Assembly (NCBI GenBank): GCA_963693085.1 | Contig: OY856410.1 | Span: 1,334,735,804-1,334,799,803, forward strand | DNA from: Alisma plantago-aquatica | Lineage: Eukaryota; Streptophyta; Magnoliopsida; Alismatales; Alismataceae | DNA: 64,000 nt | Direction: 5' to 3' | In this document: piece by piece, positions 44,206 to 55,796 of the stretch | Layout: each line of letters opens with the position of its first letter | How positions within the stretch are numbered: the first letter of the stretch is position 1 | Notes under the pieces: generated by a model | Told to the model about the DNA's origin: nothing | Database searches by the model: none | What the model saw: the letters and a program-made list of their open reading frames with translations, nothing else | Position numbers and translations under genes: made by a program

Positions 44206-47200
44206 TGTTATGACCCATTTCAAGTTTAACCAGTAAGCACCATGATAACAACATCATTAAGTTAATTTGAAATAGTTAAGTGCTCATGTGGTGATTAGTG
44301 CATCATCAAGTTAATCAAGCTAAGTTAAGTGCTTAAGATGCGATTAGTGTTTTGATTAGTTGAGACAAGCTAATGAACATGATTTCTCACTTCGAGGTTG
44401 TAGTTGTTTCTGTGCTTGAAAGTTTGCAACAGAAATCACCTTAATTGGACTTTCGACGCGGGAGTTACGGTATTTTTAAGAAGTCCTGGACTTGGATGCA
44501 ATTTTACCAATAATTGATTGGCTTAAGTGGGTCGGCTACTTGTTTTTTTTTCTTCCTTATCACTTCTTCCCGATAGAACTAGGAACCACAGAAGCGGCAC
44601 CCAAGCAGCAGGCTGCTCGTTTGCAGTAGAGGAGAAAAGAAGGGGCGATTTCTTTCTCAAGCCCTAGCTTTGAATCAGCAACATCTACTCCTCCACCATC
44701 CTCCCTTCTTCTTCCTTGCCCTACCCGCAACCCCAAAACCCTAGGGCGGCAGAGCCGCGGCCAAGAAGTAGGCGCCGGCTAGAGTTCAGTTTGGTGCGGC
44801 TAGCATCTTCAATCAACGGCGTTAAGCTCGTCCTTGAGGTCCTAGCAGGGATCCGTAGCTCCTAGCTAGCTTCCCCGCCTAAAACGACGCCCCAACCAGC
44901 AGGGCGCCGGCCGACCTGCAAAGCTACGCCAGCAAGCAAGCAGCAACGCGGGGGCAAAAGCCGATTAGGGCTTGGGAAGGGCCGTTTCAGCGACGCTTTA
45001 CTCCTCCGCTATCTCTTCATCTTCAATTTCGGCCCAATCATCAGCTAGGGTATAGCCTCGTGTAGCTGCGGCCCGCAACAGCAATACCTACGCAAAGCAG
45101 CTTACCAGGGGCTGCCATGGAGTGGCCAACATCCTGCCATTGGTCAAGGTTTCTCTAAACCACAAGGAAGGCTATACTCTGTCGTACCTCCGCCCGAGAA
45201 TGGACGACGACTTGAAGTCTGTGGACATGTAATGACAACACTATCAGTAATCCATGGGACCAATTCTATAGCTCTTCAACGACACCAAGGACTGTGACCT
45301 TCTGACTTGGTGTGGCCCGACAAAGTTACCTCCAGTGTTCTCTTGTCCAATCACTAAGGTCTTTGATTGGCTCCAGCCATGAAGCCTAGACTCTAACCCG
45401 CAGCTTCCAGTCCTCAATCAGCACCCAACTGAGCAATTCCAAAGTTGAAAATGATCTCGTGAAATAGGCCTCTAGACGCAATTCCGTACGAACCCGGACA
45501 GTTCGAAACGCGGTGAGTAGGATTTCATTCATTTATCATTAAATAACTCAGGCGTTTGAATATTTTCTGTTTTGTGCGCAAATTACGCTGATAACAGGCG
45601 TTATCAGGCGTAGAGCGGCGTTTGGCGTCACCCGACTTTTTTATTTCATAAATTGCTTCTAGACGCTGTTATATGATTAAATTTAGCAATTGATCAGTGT
45701 GGATTGAATCGGTAGATTTATATGGTTCATTGGAACTTAAATTGCTTATTTGAATGTTGAAATTAGAAATTCATGTCTAAAAATGGTATGGATTGGGTAT
45801 GAACCCAGACAATAAGGATTTCTGATAAATTATCAGATGTATGATTTTAAAGTTGATATGAATAAATAAAATATGCAATAAAACCCTAAATTGCATATAT
45901 CTTTTGACGTTAATATGTGTAAATTGATATTTACATGAGATGGCACATTTCTCTGAAATATTACCAGAAATTCTCAAGTATTGTTAATAAATTGTATTGT
46001 GATATGTAATTAACTCTTAATTGAGTTAAGTGATGCACAAACCAGGATTTGGGTTAATGTGCACGTTTTTCGAGAATTTTAGAGAATTGATAATTGTTGA
46101 GTATGATTCTCATATGTGAAGTAAATTTCTTTAATTTGTGCAATAAGATTAATTGTTGAGTATGATTCTCATATGTGAAGTAAATTTCTTTAATTTGTGC
46201 AATAAGATGTTCAATTGCGTAAATTCGCTATGTATGTGCCAAATTGAAATAAGTTGGGTTATTTATGCATTTTTAAATTGTCTGAATGCATGGTATGAGA
46301 ATTTCTCAGAAATTACAATGATTTGAAATATATTGCTCTGTCGGTTTAGAATGACAGTGTATTGTGATCTGATATGAAATCAGTAAATGTGAATTTCCTG
46401 TTTAAATGTTTATATATTAACCAGTTAATAGACTTAGGTGCCCTAACACCGTAGAACCCCTTTGACAGATCTGCTTCTTAGGGGTGAAACTCGTGTTGCA
46501 ACATTATCCGTGCGGAGTCATGGAGACATGAGGACAGAGAGGCAGTGTCCAACAACAACGCGTGCGATGTCACGGTGGCACTGGAGAAAAATTGGGGGTT
46601 ATTGCAACAAGATCCGTGCGGAGTCATGGAGGTAACCCCGTGAGACTCTCCGCCTGTGTACTCAAGTTAGAGGAGGAGTCTAGAGCACTCGGAGTAGTGC
46701 ATTGAGGCCGGAGAGCCTGTAGGCCGGAGAGCCTGTGGTCCTGTGGCAGAGCAGGGCTGGCGTCAGACTTAGCATTTCCCGGGTGTGTCGCTAAGTCTTG
46801 TACGGTGAGATCGTAGTTCGCTACAGATCTTTATATGCAGAGTACACTGCATATGATTAGGGCATAATAATAATAATATAAAAATATAATCATATAGGAA
46901 CACAGTAAATTTAATATGTTAAGAGATTTGCACTGCTGTATCAATTCTCTATAATTGTTTATTTGTTTAAATTATCTGATGTTGCATATAAATGAAATTG
47001 TTATCTGTAAATCTGCTATGTCATTAGAACTGCCCTGCTTGTACTGTATTTATGTTTATTTCAATTCTATAAAACTGATGAGTTGTTTAGTGATAGCTAA
47101 ATGAAAGGCTATTCACTGAGCGAGTAGGCTCATACCTCTACTCAAAATATTTTCAGGTCAGCATCAGCATCAGGAATCGGAAGAATCGTTTCATCCTAAC

Positions 47201-47563
47201 GCCTAGTCTGTAGAAGGTTTGTAGTTAGTCTAGTTAGAGGTCTCTTAGTTTTTCCCCTCGATCCTTGGGACATGGTGTGGGTGAGAGAGAGTGTGTATGT
47301 GGAATGTGTATAAAGATGTAAATTAACTGTTATGTTTACTTTCTGTTAAACAATGTTACATGTTGTAAACTCTGTTTACGTACTCTAGCCCGTTTAATTA
47401 AAATGCTTCCGCAATAGTTTATTTTGTTTTAGTTTACAACAGTAATCCGGATATCTTTACGAGGTTTTAAATAGAAAAGGTTCTCAGTGATTTGTTATGT
47501 GATAATCCCTCCGTCGCGCCCTAATCTCGTGATTAGTGGTTAGTGTGAGATCGGGGTGTGACA
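44206..47563 (+). repeat. Element D 3' LTR, 3358 bp
   Basis: It pairs with 36946-40340. The main difference is loss of about 36 bases in the GC-rich block after position ~44748, between short CGGC repeats. Other changes are single bases. Confidence 0.92.
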
Positions 47564-47568
47564 AGGAG

Positions 47569-48103
47569 TTTCACACCAACTGAATTTTCCTGTAAAATGT
47601 CACGCATGAAAAATCATCGTGATGTTGTCGGGTACAACAAAATTTCCTGATCTTTCTAACTAACTTAAGTTAGTTACCATTTTTATTTTTATTTTATATT
47701 TATACTATTGCACATCATCCTGAACCAAAATCATCTCCAAATCATATAAACTATGTATCCCTCATTTTTTAGGTGATAACTCCTATGCATGTGATGCTCC
47801 TCTCGAATCGATTCCATTGTACCCATGAGATCGAAAGAACCTATCACATGCTTCTTTGTGAACAAAGAGCCAAGATGAACAATGAGTAAGTCGAATGTAT
47901 GGTGCAAGTAGCACTCAATGCACAAAGAGCGAGGCTCGTTGCTGAAGCTAGAGTTGTTGTACAAGTAGAGCAAGAAGCAACCACAAAAGCTGAAAGACAA
48001 AGAGAACTATGAGAGTTCTCTATTCCCAAAGTTGTTGATATATGCAAACCCATTGTCCAATCATCTATTGAACCTCAAAATTTCAAAATCTAGACACAAT
48101 GGG
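47569..48103 (+). pseudogene. gag: Element P LTR end, leader and gag start
   Basis: tttcacacca (47569-47579) completes the P LTR; the primer site is not recognisable. From about 47850 a decayed gag N-terminus can be read, with an Arg/Glu/Ala-rich phrase (NAQRARLVAEARVVVQ at about 47918-47966) and IPKVVDICKPIVQSSIEPQNF (about 48027-48090). It stops at the E insertion point and continues at 51665. Confidence 0.55.
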
Positions 48104-51100
48104 TGTAACATACCAGATCTCAAACCTTACCCTAGAAGTTTGACCTTTTGGGCTTAGCCAAACAAGGTTGAGGTTAGACCTAAGTGATGTTTAATATAAC
48201 CCTAATGAGATGATGCATGCATATATCACCCTAATGTAACCTAATGTTCTCACATTAGTGTTAGTCCAATAAGGGACACATAATATATGTCACATGAAAT
48301 AATATAAAATTCATGCTAATAACCACACATAATTCTTTTGGTGATAATATTAAGTTATGGAACATAATATGATAAGCAATCATGATAATAATAAAATAAT
48401 GTGATATTGATGGTCACAAGTGTTAATTGTGACACAACTCATCAAAAGAAATCCCAAAAGTGGAATATAAGTTAAGAATCATGTTCCTTGGGTCCCAATT
48501 TTCTTGGGAGACAAGTTTCACATTATTCACATAATAATAATTAATTTAATTCTTTTTGAAAAGAGAAGATCTATGTTCCCCCAAAATATCAAACAAAATA
48601 ATAAATGACTCCAAAAGAGGAAAATAATCTTGGATTCGTAATCTACATAATAAATATAGCCTTTGGGTAAATTTTTACTCAATTTGGAGAATATTTGGTT
48701 AAAAGGTGAAATCAGGAGAGAAAAAGTCAAAATATTAAATAAAGGTACAAACAAGTCCAACATGTAAAATTAATGGCAAATTCGTATCCAACACATTAAA
48801 TATGACTTGTGGGTGAAGTTTTATAAAATTCAAAGAATCTTAAAGCCATTAATACATGAGGAAAGTGACAATAAGATTTGATTTATTTATCACATTAAAA
48901 GTTTCCAAAAGGTAAGACTAAGTTCATAATCTGAATCTACATGCTTTAATTAGTCTCTTTGCAAAATTTTATCCAATTTGGGATTTGTTTCCACCCTCAA
49001 ATAAAGAGAGAGAAAAAGGAAATTTATTTAATTGGAACTTTACTTCAATTCGATTTAGGAGTATAATTATTGGTCATGCTTATACAATTGATGCACATGC
49101 CTCTTTGGACCGTCAGATCTTGAATCAAACAGCTGACAGCCGTCTCCTACCTTCCGCTTCCTCTTTTCCCTTTCTTTTTCTTGCGAGCAGCGGACTCATT
49201 TTCCCTATTTTTCTCTCGCATCTCTCTCCCTCATGTCTCACCGATTCACTTCATTTTTGTCTCAGTTGGTTTCCTCGTTGCCGTTCACATCGTTTGACCC
49301 TACATATGTTAGTGGTTTGCAGATGATTCGTCACTTCCACGTCCGCCTCCTTCGTTGCTCTGCTTGTGCCCTGTTTCCGGCCACCCTTGTTTCTCCTCGC
49401 CTCTCCAGGACATCGGACCCTTATATATATAACCCAAAACATGCACAACGACCCCTGGTTTCGTCCCATGCTTCTAGTTTGGTCCTCCTCGTTCCCTAGC
49501 ACGTTCCCCCAAATCTGAGTCGCCCATTGATCCTGGCCGAGTTTGTCTCCCGTCCTCGGGCTTCAGAGACACTGGCGGAGCATTCATTGGAGTACCTTGT
49601 GGTATTTTGGAGCCTAGATCATTGCCAATTTGACCCAGTTCACGGTATGGTGATTTCCCCTCTTTTGCTCTTCACGTGGCAGTTCTACAATTGATTTGGG
49701 TCTCTCGCCTTTCAACCTCCGCTAGTCTTAGCTAGGCTTCAAATGCTTTTGCGTTGAGGTTCTAGGCTCAATCACGATGTCGAATTGCCAAGATTTGTTC
49801 TGGAATACAAGGTTTGATTCAAGTTTGTGTAGCCATAGCCAACTGGCTCTTCTGGTATTCACAAAGAAGATGATCGCTGCTAAGTTTCCTGTTACGCCCC
49901 TGGCCTCGTCGTTTTTCTAGTTTTCTCGCACAAGGGCATTATGGTCTTTTTGCACTTCATTTTCTTTGCCTTAGTGCGAGTCAAACAGGGACTATGACTG
50001 CACGATTTGGCTGCCCCTGATGGGCCAAGTCGGCGGGTGAATCCTCCCCCTCTCCCTCTCTTTTGCTTTATTTTCGATTGTGTTTTACAAAAATTATATC
50101 TTTTAATCTACTTATCTAAAAATTATAAATAAATAGTCGTTGGATTTAGAAAAATAAGGACTTTCTAATGGTGGTTGTTTGTTTACCTAAATATAATGTT
50201 GAAAGTATATAATTTTAATAAATTTACCTCAATATATAATAACTTGTAAAATTCATAACTAAATATTTAAAAGTCAAAAAAATATAATAAAATATGTTTT
50301 AGACTCAGAAAAAGGTAATCTAAAATATGACATGGTTTTTATAACATACATTAAGAAAAGGGCATTTTCTCGGGTTTGAATAATGAGTATGAAATTGACA
50401 AATCTACATATCTACTTAAAAGGTTCTTTGGAGGCCTAGACTTGGATCTATAAGTGACTTTGGATTATTTTGACTATGAAGTGAGGTATGTTTTGCATCT
50501 CATATTATTCAATGTTGAGCAATTCACTTATATTTTCTTTCTCTTGGTCATATGGATAATAGCCAATACACAATGTCTTTTCTTTTGAAAATCATGGTTC
50601 ATATGAACTATCTTATTTGATATTGATCTTGTGATCATGGATATGCTTTTGGACTCTCTCTCTTACGCTTTGAGCATGTTGGACTTATTTGATGGTATGT
50701 GCCCACTTTGAGGTGGATGTTTATATGTTGATATGTGCTTCTTTTCCCACCATGGTAGTAGATGTATATGTAACACATCATGTTGGATATTCTTGAATTC
50801 ATATTTCTTGCTTATTCTTTTATTATGCAACATGTGGTGACTACTAGTATAATGTTGAGTGTGTTTTTCATGTGGATGTTAAAATTCCCACATATGTGAA
50901 TGGAGATGTTCAAATTCCTGCATACTTATATACAGGGGCAGATGTTAAAATTCATGCTCAAGCAGATGTGTATTGTTTCCTGCTCACCCTGCATTCGAGT
51001 AGATGTGTATCGTTTTCTACTCACTCCACATTTATGGTAGATGTGTATTTCCTACCAACATGATATATTATTCTGGTGTTATCACCAACATTACACATGT

Positions 51101-51664
51101 ATACCTTATTTATATACTCTTTTGCTTCATTCTTATTTTATTGGTTATATTTTTTTATGCCCGATTGGATAGTACTTTACTTTTCTATGGGAAGCCTTTT
51201 ATACTTGATGTCCTTTATTCGTTATATATTGCTCAATTTCCTTTTTAGTATGTACATACCAGCCTTTGCTAATGTCGTCTATTTTTCTCTTCTTATTGGG
51301 GTATGCTTCCAACCCTAGGTGAAGGAATTGTATGATATGGCATGAAGATATGGATATAGCTTAAGGAGTTAAAGCTTGGAGACAAAGTTGTTATTGTTTA
51401 GATTTCCCTCTACTAGATCTATATGATGTACCTTTTATGTAAACCCTTATAGGAGATGATGTTGAGGCACTTTTGTAATCTTATGATAAATTGAATATAG
51501 TCAAATGTTTTTATTCTGCTTCTATACTTTGGTGTTATGATACATTCATGTTGAATAAGTTGGTTTCGTCCCTTTGGCAAAAAATTTATGTTGGTGTTTG
51601 GTTTGGGATGTTGCCTTCTTATTTTAGTAGGGATTGGTTCCCCTCTGGGATCCCACTCCTCACA
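48104..51664 (+). mobile_element. Solo LTR E (element B family), 3561 bp, TSD ATGGG
   Basis: It begins TGTAACATACCAGATCTCA, the reverse complement of the end of the B LTR, and ends ...CCCACTCCTCACA, matching the other B LTR end. ATGGG flanks both sides (48099-48103, 51665-51669). No interior and no second LTR are present, so it is a solo LTR left by recombination. A block at 49080-50060 is GC-rich and has no clear counterpart in B. No gene was recognised. Confidence 0.88.
49421..49432 (+). promoter_or_regulatory. Candidate TATA box of LTR E
   Basis: TTATATATATAA follows a pyrimidine-rich, GC-rich stretch and precedes more GC-rich sequence. It is a strong TATA match in the promoter orientation of this LTR. 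No start site can be proven. Confidence 0.5.
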
Positions 51665-52614
51665 ATGGGTTACAAAGATGAAAGTAATAGTTTTATAGGA
51701 CAACCTGGTGAGAATGCCCATGACCATTTCTAGATGTTCATAGACCTTTGCAGACTAAGCAAGCAAGTTGGCATGTCATAAGAAGCAATGAAGCTGAGAT
51801 TGTTCTATTACTCCCTAACCGACAAACCTAGGTTGTGGTAAAACTCCCTAGATTATCACAACATCAAAACTTGGGAGGAACTTTAGAACTAATTCCTTGA
51901 GAAGTTCTTTCCACCCCCGCTCACTTATCAACTCAGAGGGAAATCACCCAATTCAAGCAGGATCCATATGAAACTCTCTTTGAAGCATGTGAATAATTTA
52001 GAGAGTTGTTGCATAAATGCCCTCATAATAACATTTCCCCGTCACAACGTATTGTGCAATTCTATCGAGGAGTTGATGATGAAATCAAGAAGTTCTTTGA
52101 TGCTGCTTCTAATGGAGACTTCATGCGACAAAACTTTAACGACACATGAAAAGTAGTAAGAAGGGGAGATGAGAACCGAGCCAATTGGAGCTCATCCCAC
52201 AAAGGGGCATTCTCAGGGTGGCAATGGTAGGAGATAAATCTGAGTTTGAAGGTCATTACCGAATCCCTAAAGATGCTCGCTCTCAAACAAGACAACCTCA
52301 AGTTAACCCTTTTGAGGAATGGGCAGATATGCCAACCCTCCTTTCAAGTTGCATTTTCCTAGTAGTCTATCAGGTCTATAGTGCAGAAGGCCATACAAGT
52401 CTGGGGTGCAATTACCTACACCAAGCTGCCTTGAACATGACCCAGTCCCAATTTAATAGCAGCTCTTTGTCAAAGAAGTTAACAATGTCAACTCTATTTT
52501 GGGACAGGGATACTGCAACCCTAACAGACCAAGAATTCATCCAGGTTTCCAGCAAACGCCTAGTAGCTCAAGCATGACCAAAATTAGAATAAATTTCGGA
52601 GTCCTCTCGGTTCC
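51665..52614 (+). pseudogene. gag: Element P gag core and C-terminal part (decayed)
   Basis: Shifting frames give FIGQPGENAHDHF, then AMKLRLFYYSLTDKPRLW (with a stop), TWEEL, FLEKFFPPPLTYQLR, ISQFKQDPYETLFEA, FRELLHKCPHNN and IVQFYRGVDDEIKKFFDAASNGDF, the standard order of an Athila/Tat gag. Beyond 52150 a phrase like VNNVNSILGQGYCNPNRPRIHPGFQQTPSS (about 52480-52575) resembles the Asn/Pro-rich tail after the usual zinc knuckle. The knuckle itself is not intact. The sequence stops at the F insertion (GTTCC, 52610-52614). It is clearly older than C and F, and not of the same family by sequence. Confidence 0.75.
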
Positions 52615-53575
52615 TGACGCAAATTTACCGTGTGTATAATGCAAGTGCACGCGTCAATGTAATATAGGCCTTTGTGAGGCCCGAGTCGAACTCAGGGACA
52701 CTGAACTATCGGTAGACTACTACTAACTGTTTGCAATCAGCTAGATCGGTTAAAAAGGTTTTAAGAGTTGATTAAAAAGAAAACCAAAATAAAAGAAAGC
52801 AAAGCAATCGATTAAATGATGAGTTTAATCAATTTAGATGAGAATCTTTAAGATTGCAGTTTCACCATGGGTTCTCGTTGTATGAATTTCTATATAGCTA
52901 AACAAATTCATCTCTCAGTCCGAGTAGTGGCCTGTAGTCAGAATTGTTCACTGTCGTGATACAATTCACTACCTAAATCTAAGTCGGTTCCACCGTCGTA
53001 GTAACCTATACCCTAAATTAGGTGCATTAGAATCAACCTCTGGGTTTCCACCATTAACCGTACATCACCTTGTTCAAGGAATTTATGAGTTAATGTGAAT
53101 TTCGTCTCTTTTCAACCATTAATTCTTCTTTAAAAGCAATTAAATGTATTAGATTATCATTAGGGTGATAAAGCATAATGATATAATTAAGAAAACAAAA
53201 TCATACCATGGATTTAAGAGACAAATTATAAATGTACTATGATAAAAGTGTCATACAATGATTACCCGGGCTACTTCCGGTCCTAAAGACAAAGGGGATT
53301 AGCCTCGCATGTTCATCTCAAAGTAAGACATGGTGAAAGAAAGGGGAAACATGGAGAAAAACGTGGATGAAGTGATGTAAACCCCTGAACGGAGAAGATC
53401 CAAGCGTTCCTAGGCATAGAGTGCGTGATCTACAGCCTTTCGGCGGTGGAAAACGTCTTCTTCGGCTCTCGGAATGGTCGGGGCGTGCTTTTGGGCTTCG
53501 TTCTCCTCTCAAACTCTCCTCGGGACGTGTGCAGTGGCTAATGACGTGATAGATGACTCCTGGCCGCCGTCATTA

Positions 53576-53582
53576 GGTATAA
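53576..53582 (-). promoter_or_regulatory. Candidate TATA box of F 3' LTR
   Basis: The minus strand reads TTATACC within tttatacctaatgacggc, 75 bp from the array edge at 53657. Position and sequence equal those of the C LTR. Confidence 0.45.
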
Positions 53583-53656
53583 ACACCAAGTTAGGTCACC
53601 AAAATATCACCACCGTTGGATTCGGGCCGATCTGAAACAAAAACTAATCTGACGGC

Positions 53657-53979
53657 GTCGATACCATCGACACGGGTCGATGGTATCGACCCCTCATGAT
53701 ATTGGCAAGCCTTCCTTCTTTTCTGTCGTCCTGCCTGATGCAGACTCGATACCATTGATGCGGGTCGATGGTATCGACACCCTTAGGCGTCAGTTTTATC
53801 GCCTTTCCGACACTGAAGCTGTAGAACGTCGATAGTATCGACCTTCGTGTCGATAGTATTGACCGGCTGATCGCTGGCAACCTGAAGGTAACTCGCTAGC
53901 ATCGACTTCCCAGTCGATGGTATCGACACTGCTTGGTTCCTTGCGGCTGTCTGTCTGTGACTGTGTCGATACTATCGAC
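53657..53979. repeat. Hairpin array in F 3' LTR
   Basis: Words start at 53657/53676 (perfect 15-bp stem, 4-base loop), 53745/53764, 53828/53849, 53892/53913 and 53965. Several carry CG-to-TG changes (for example ATACCATTGATG). The linkers share the caggttgccagcg phrase of C. Confidence 0.9.
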
Positions 53980-54212
53980 AACTGCATATATTCGTTTTTC
54001 CTGAAATTGCAAGACAAAGCCAAATCAGCTGAGATAAAACCCATTTTTATAATCGTTTATAATCAATAAGATAAAATATGAGAGATTTGATACTGAAAGA
54101 GATTATAGACTAGAGTAAGTGAATTATGTATTATTCACCACCAAAGTGACCAATAAACACATAAAATGCAAGTAAAACAAGTCTATAAATGCGACTCAAA
54201 ATCCTCGCATCA

Positions 54213-54227
54213 AACTCCCCTAAGCTT
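54213..54227 (-). other. Element F 3' polypurine tract
   Basis: The minus strand reads AAGCTTAGGGGAGTT, identical to C, directly before the LTR. Confidence 0.88.
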
Positions 54228-54229
54228 AA

Positions 54230-55723
54230 ACCTTGCTCGTCCTTGAGCAACAAAACTTTAAAATAGAATTGCGAAAGTCAACTAAAGAACAGATTATCAC
54301 AATAGACCTCGCCATAAGATTCCCTCCAGACATTCACATTCCGGCCTTCACTAACCATAGAATGATAATTACCCGCAAGGCGACAATGATCATCCATAAG
54401 AGATATCTACCCCAAAATTGATGAACACTATCACATAAGGTAGTTGACATAATAAAATCCTTCGGTCCAGACTCGGTGCATCTTGTGATCTTCTATCTAC
54501 GTTGCTCGTCCTAACTACCATCTAAGTGGAAGCATCTCTCCTGATATATAAGAGTGAGGGGATAATCATGGTGGCCTACCGATCCGAGCAATGGGTGGAT
54601 GGAATAGGTGGATGTGGAAGAAATGGAAGCATAATACAATTTTAACATGCACAAATACCCGAAATGACCTAAATGATGCAAAATGCAAGTGAAAATGTCC
54701 TAATTCTACATTTTGGGTGGAATGATGCATGTTCCTACAATTCCATCTGATGTGGGATAGAATGTCTAAAAACTACATTATGTGCTTATTCTTCCTATTA
54801 CACGGGTGAAACAAGCTCTTTTCTCCCTCTAAAATCAGCTTTTTTCTGTTTTTTTTCAAGCCCTTTTTCTCTCAAATTGCAAAATGTACAATATTTTTTT
54901 GAATTCTTTTTTTTTTGGGCTTACTTTCACATAACTGTAATCCTTGAGGCCTTACAACTATATTTCAACGAGTATACAACGAGTTACCCACTTCTCTTAT
55001 TTTTCAGAAGAAATAAGGCACATACTGTCCTATATGCTCAAAAATATGTTAAAATGCAACTGCATGAGATCAGTTATGCAACTATTATGACATGCACTCA
55101 AGAATGTGTGCATGCATTGTTCATCTACAAATTTTTTCATTTCCCATTTTTTAATGCACAATCTACTAAAATGCAATCCTACCTAAATGACATGCAATCA
55201 AAAGATGAAAACTGTAATGTGCTTCCAGTTCTTATGGTGGAGTCTGAAAACAATGGGGTGGATAGATCACAAGATTAATTGAGTAAACCATTGGAAAATA
55301 TTATATATCCCTCCTTACTAACCTATGTAATAATTAAGAGGTTTCTCTCTCTTATTTCAAATTAAGGTCTCATTATCATTTGGTTAGTTTAGGCTCAAAC
55401 AACCAATTCCGTCCACTTTTCGTGAATCATAGGCATGTACAATTGTGGTTTTCTGTTTTAAAGTTGACAAACTCAATTATTTTCTTAAGTCATGTGCCCA
55501 AGGTTGAACAACACAAGCTTGCAAAATCACTATTTTTTTTCAAATTTACCCCTGATTCCCATGTACAAACACAGAGATGACACATTACATTAGACATCCA
55601 AAATTACACTAGATAGAGTGTGGATCCTAAAAAAAACTAAGAACTAAGAAAATTTCTAAAATAAGAGACAAAGCAATAAATGATAAAAACTAAGAAAAAT
55701 AAAGGATAGAAGTTGTTCCAACT
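54230..55723 (-). other. Element F 3' non-coding tract
   Basis: Counterpart of 32789-34226 in C. It contains T-runs near 54845-54920 and no protein domain. ORFs on the plus strand (for example 54877-55278) have no counterpart in C and are not called. Confidence 0.72.
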
Positions 55724-55760
55724 CCCCCCCTAAGCTTGAATTCGACTATGACCTCATAGT
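55724..55760 (-). other. Internal polypurine-tract copy with hairpin (element F)
   Basis: In sense orientation the hairpin ACTATGA-GG-TCATAGT is followed by TCAAGCTTAGGGGGGG, matching the arrangement in C. The hairpin arms differ in detail between C and F but pairing is kept. Confidence 0.78.
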
Positions 55761-55796
55761 AAAAAACAACCTTAAAAGGTGGAACAGTGATACCGA

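Larger units (their letters stand above)
36946..47563 (+). mobile_element. Element D: Tekay-like chromovirus derivative, TSD AGGAG
   Basis: LTRs at 36946-40340 (3395 bp) and 44206-47563 (3358 bp) have ends TGTTATGACC and ...GGGTGTGACA, flanked by AGGAG at 36941-36945 and 47564-47568. A tRNA-iMet primer site lies at 40345-40356, and a polypurine tract precedes 44206. The interior is 3.87 kb of strongly decayed pol mixed with LTR-derived pieces. The two LTRs are very similar, so the interior was already defective when this copy inserted. Confidence 0.93.
52615..54212 (-). repeat. Element F 3' LTR, 1598 bp
   Basis: Plus-strand ends are TGACGCAAATTT and ...CCTCGCATCA. It aligns with the reverse complement of the C LTR over landmarks such as aggcctttgtgaggcccgag (52668-52687) but is clearly diverged. 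It has a hairpin array at 53657-53979 and no real gene. Confidence 0.92.

Noticed and set aside
49233..49499. ORF in the GC-rich part of LTR E as a host gene
   Set aside because: Opposite strands are open over the same stretch, no domain, and it lies inside a solo LTR with matching TSD.
54877..55278. 133-codon plus-strand ORF in the F 3' tract
   Set aside because: Antisense to the element, AT-rich, with no counterpart in C at 32789-34226.
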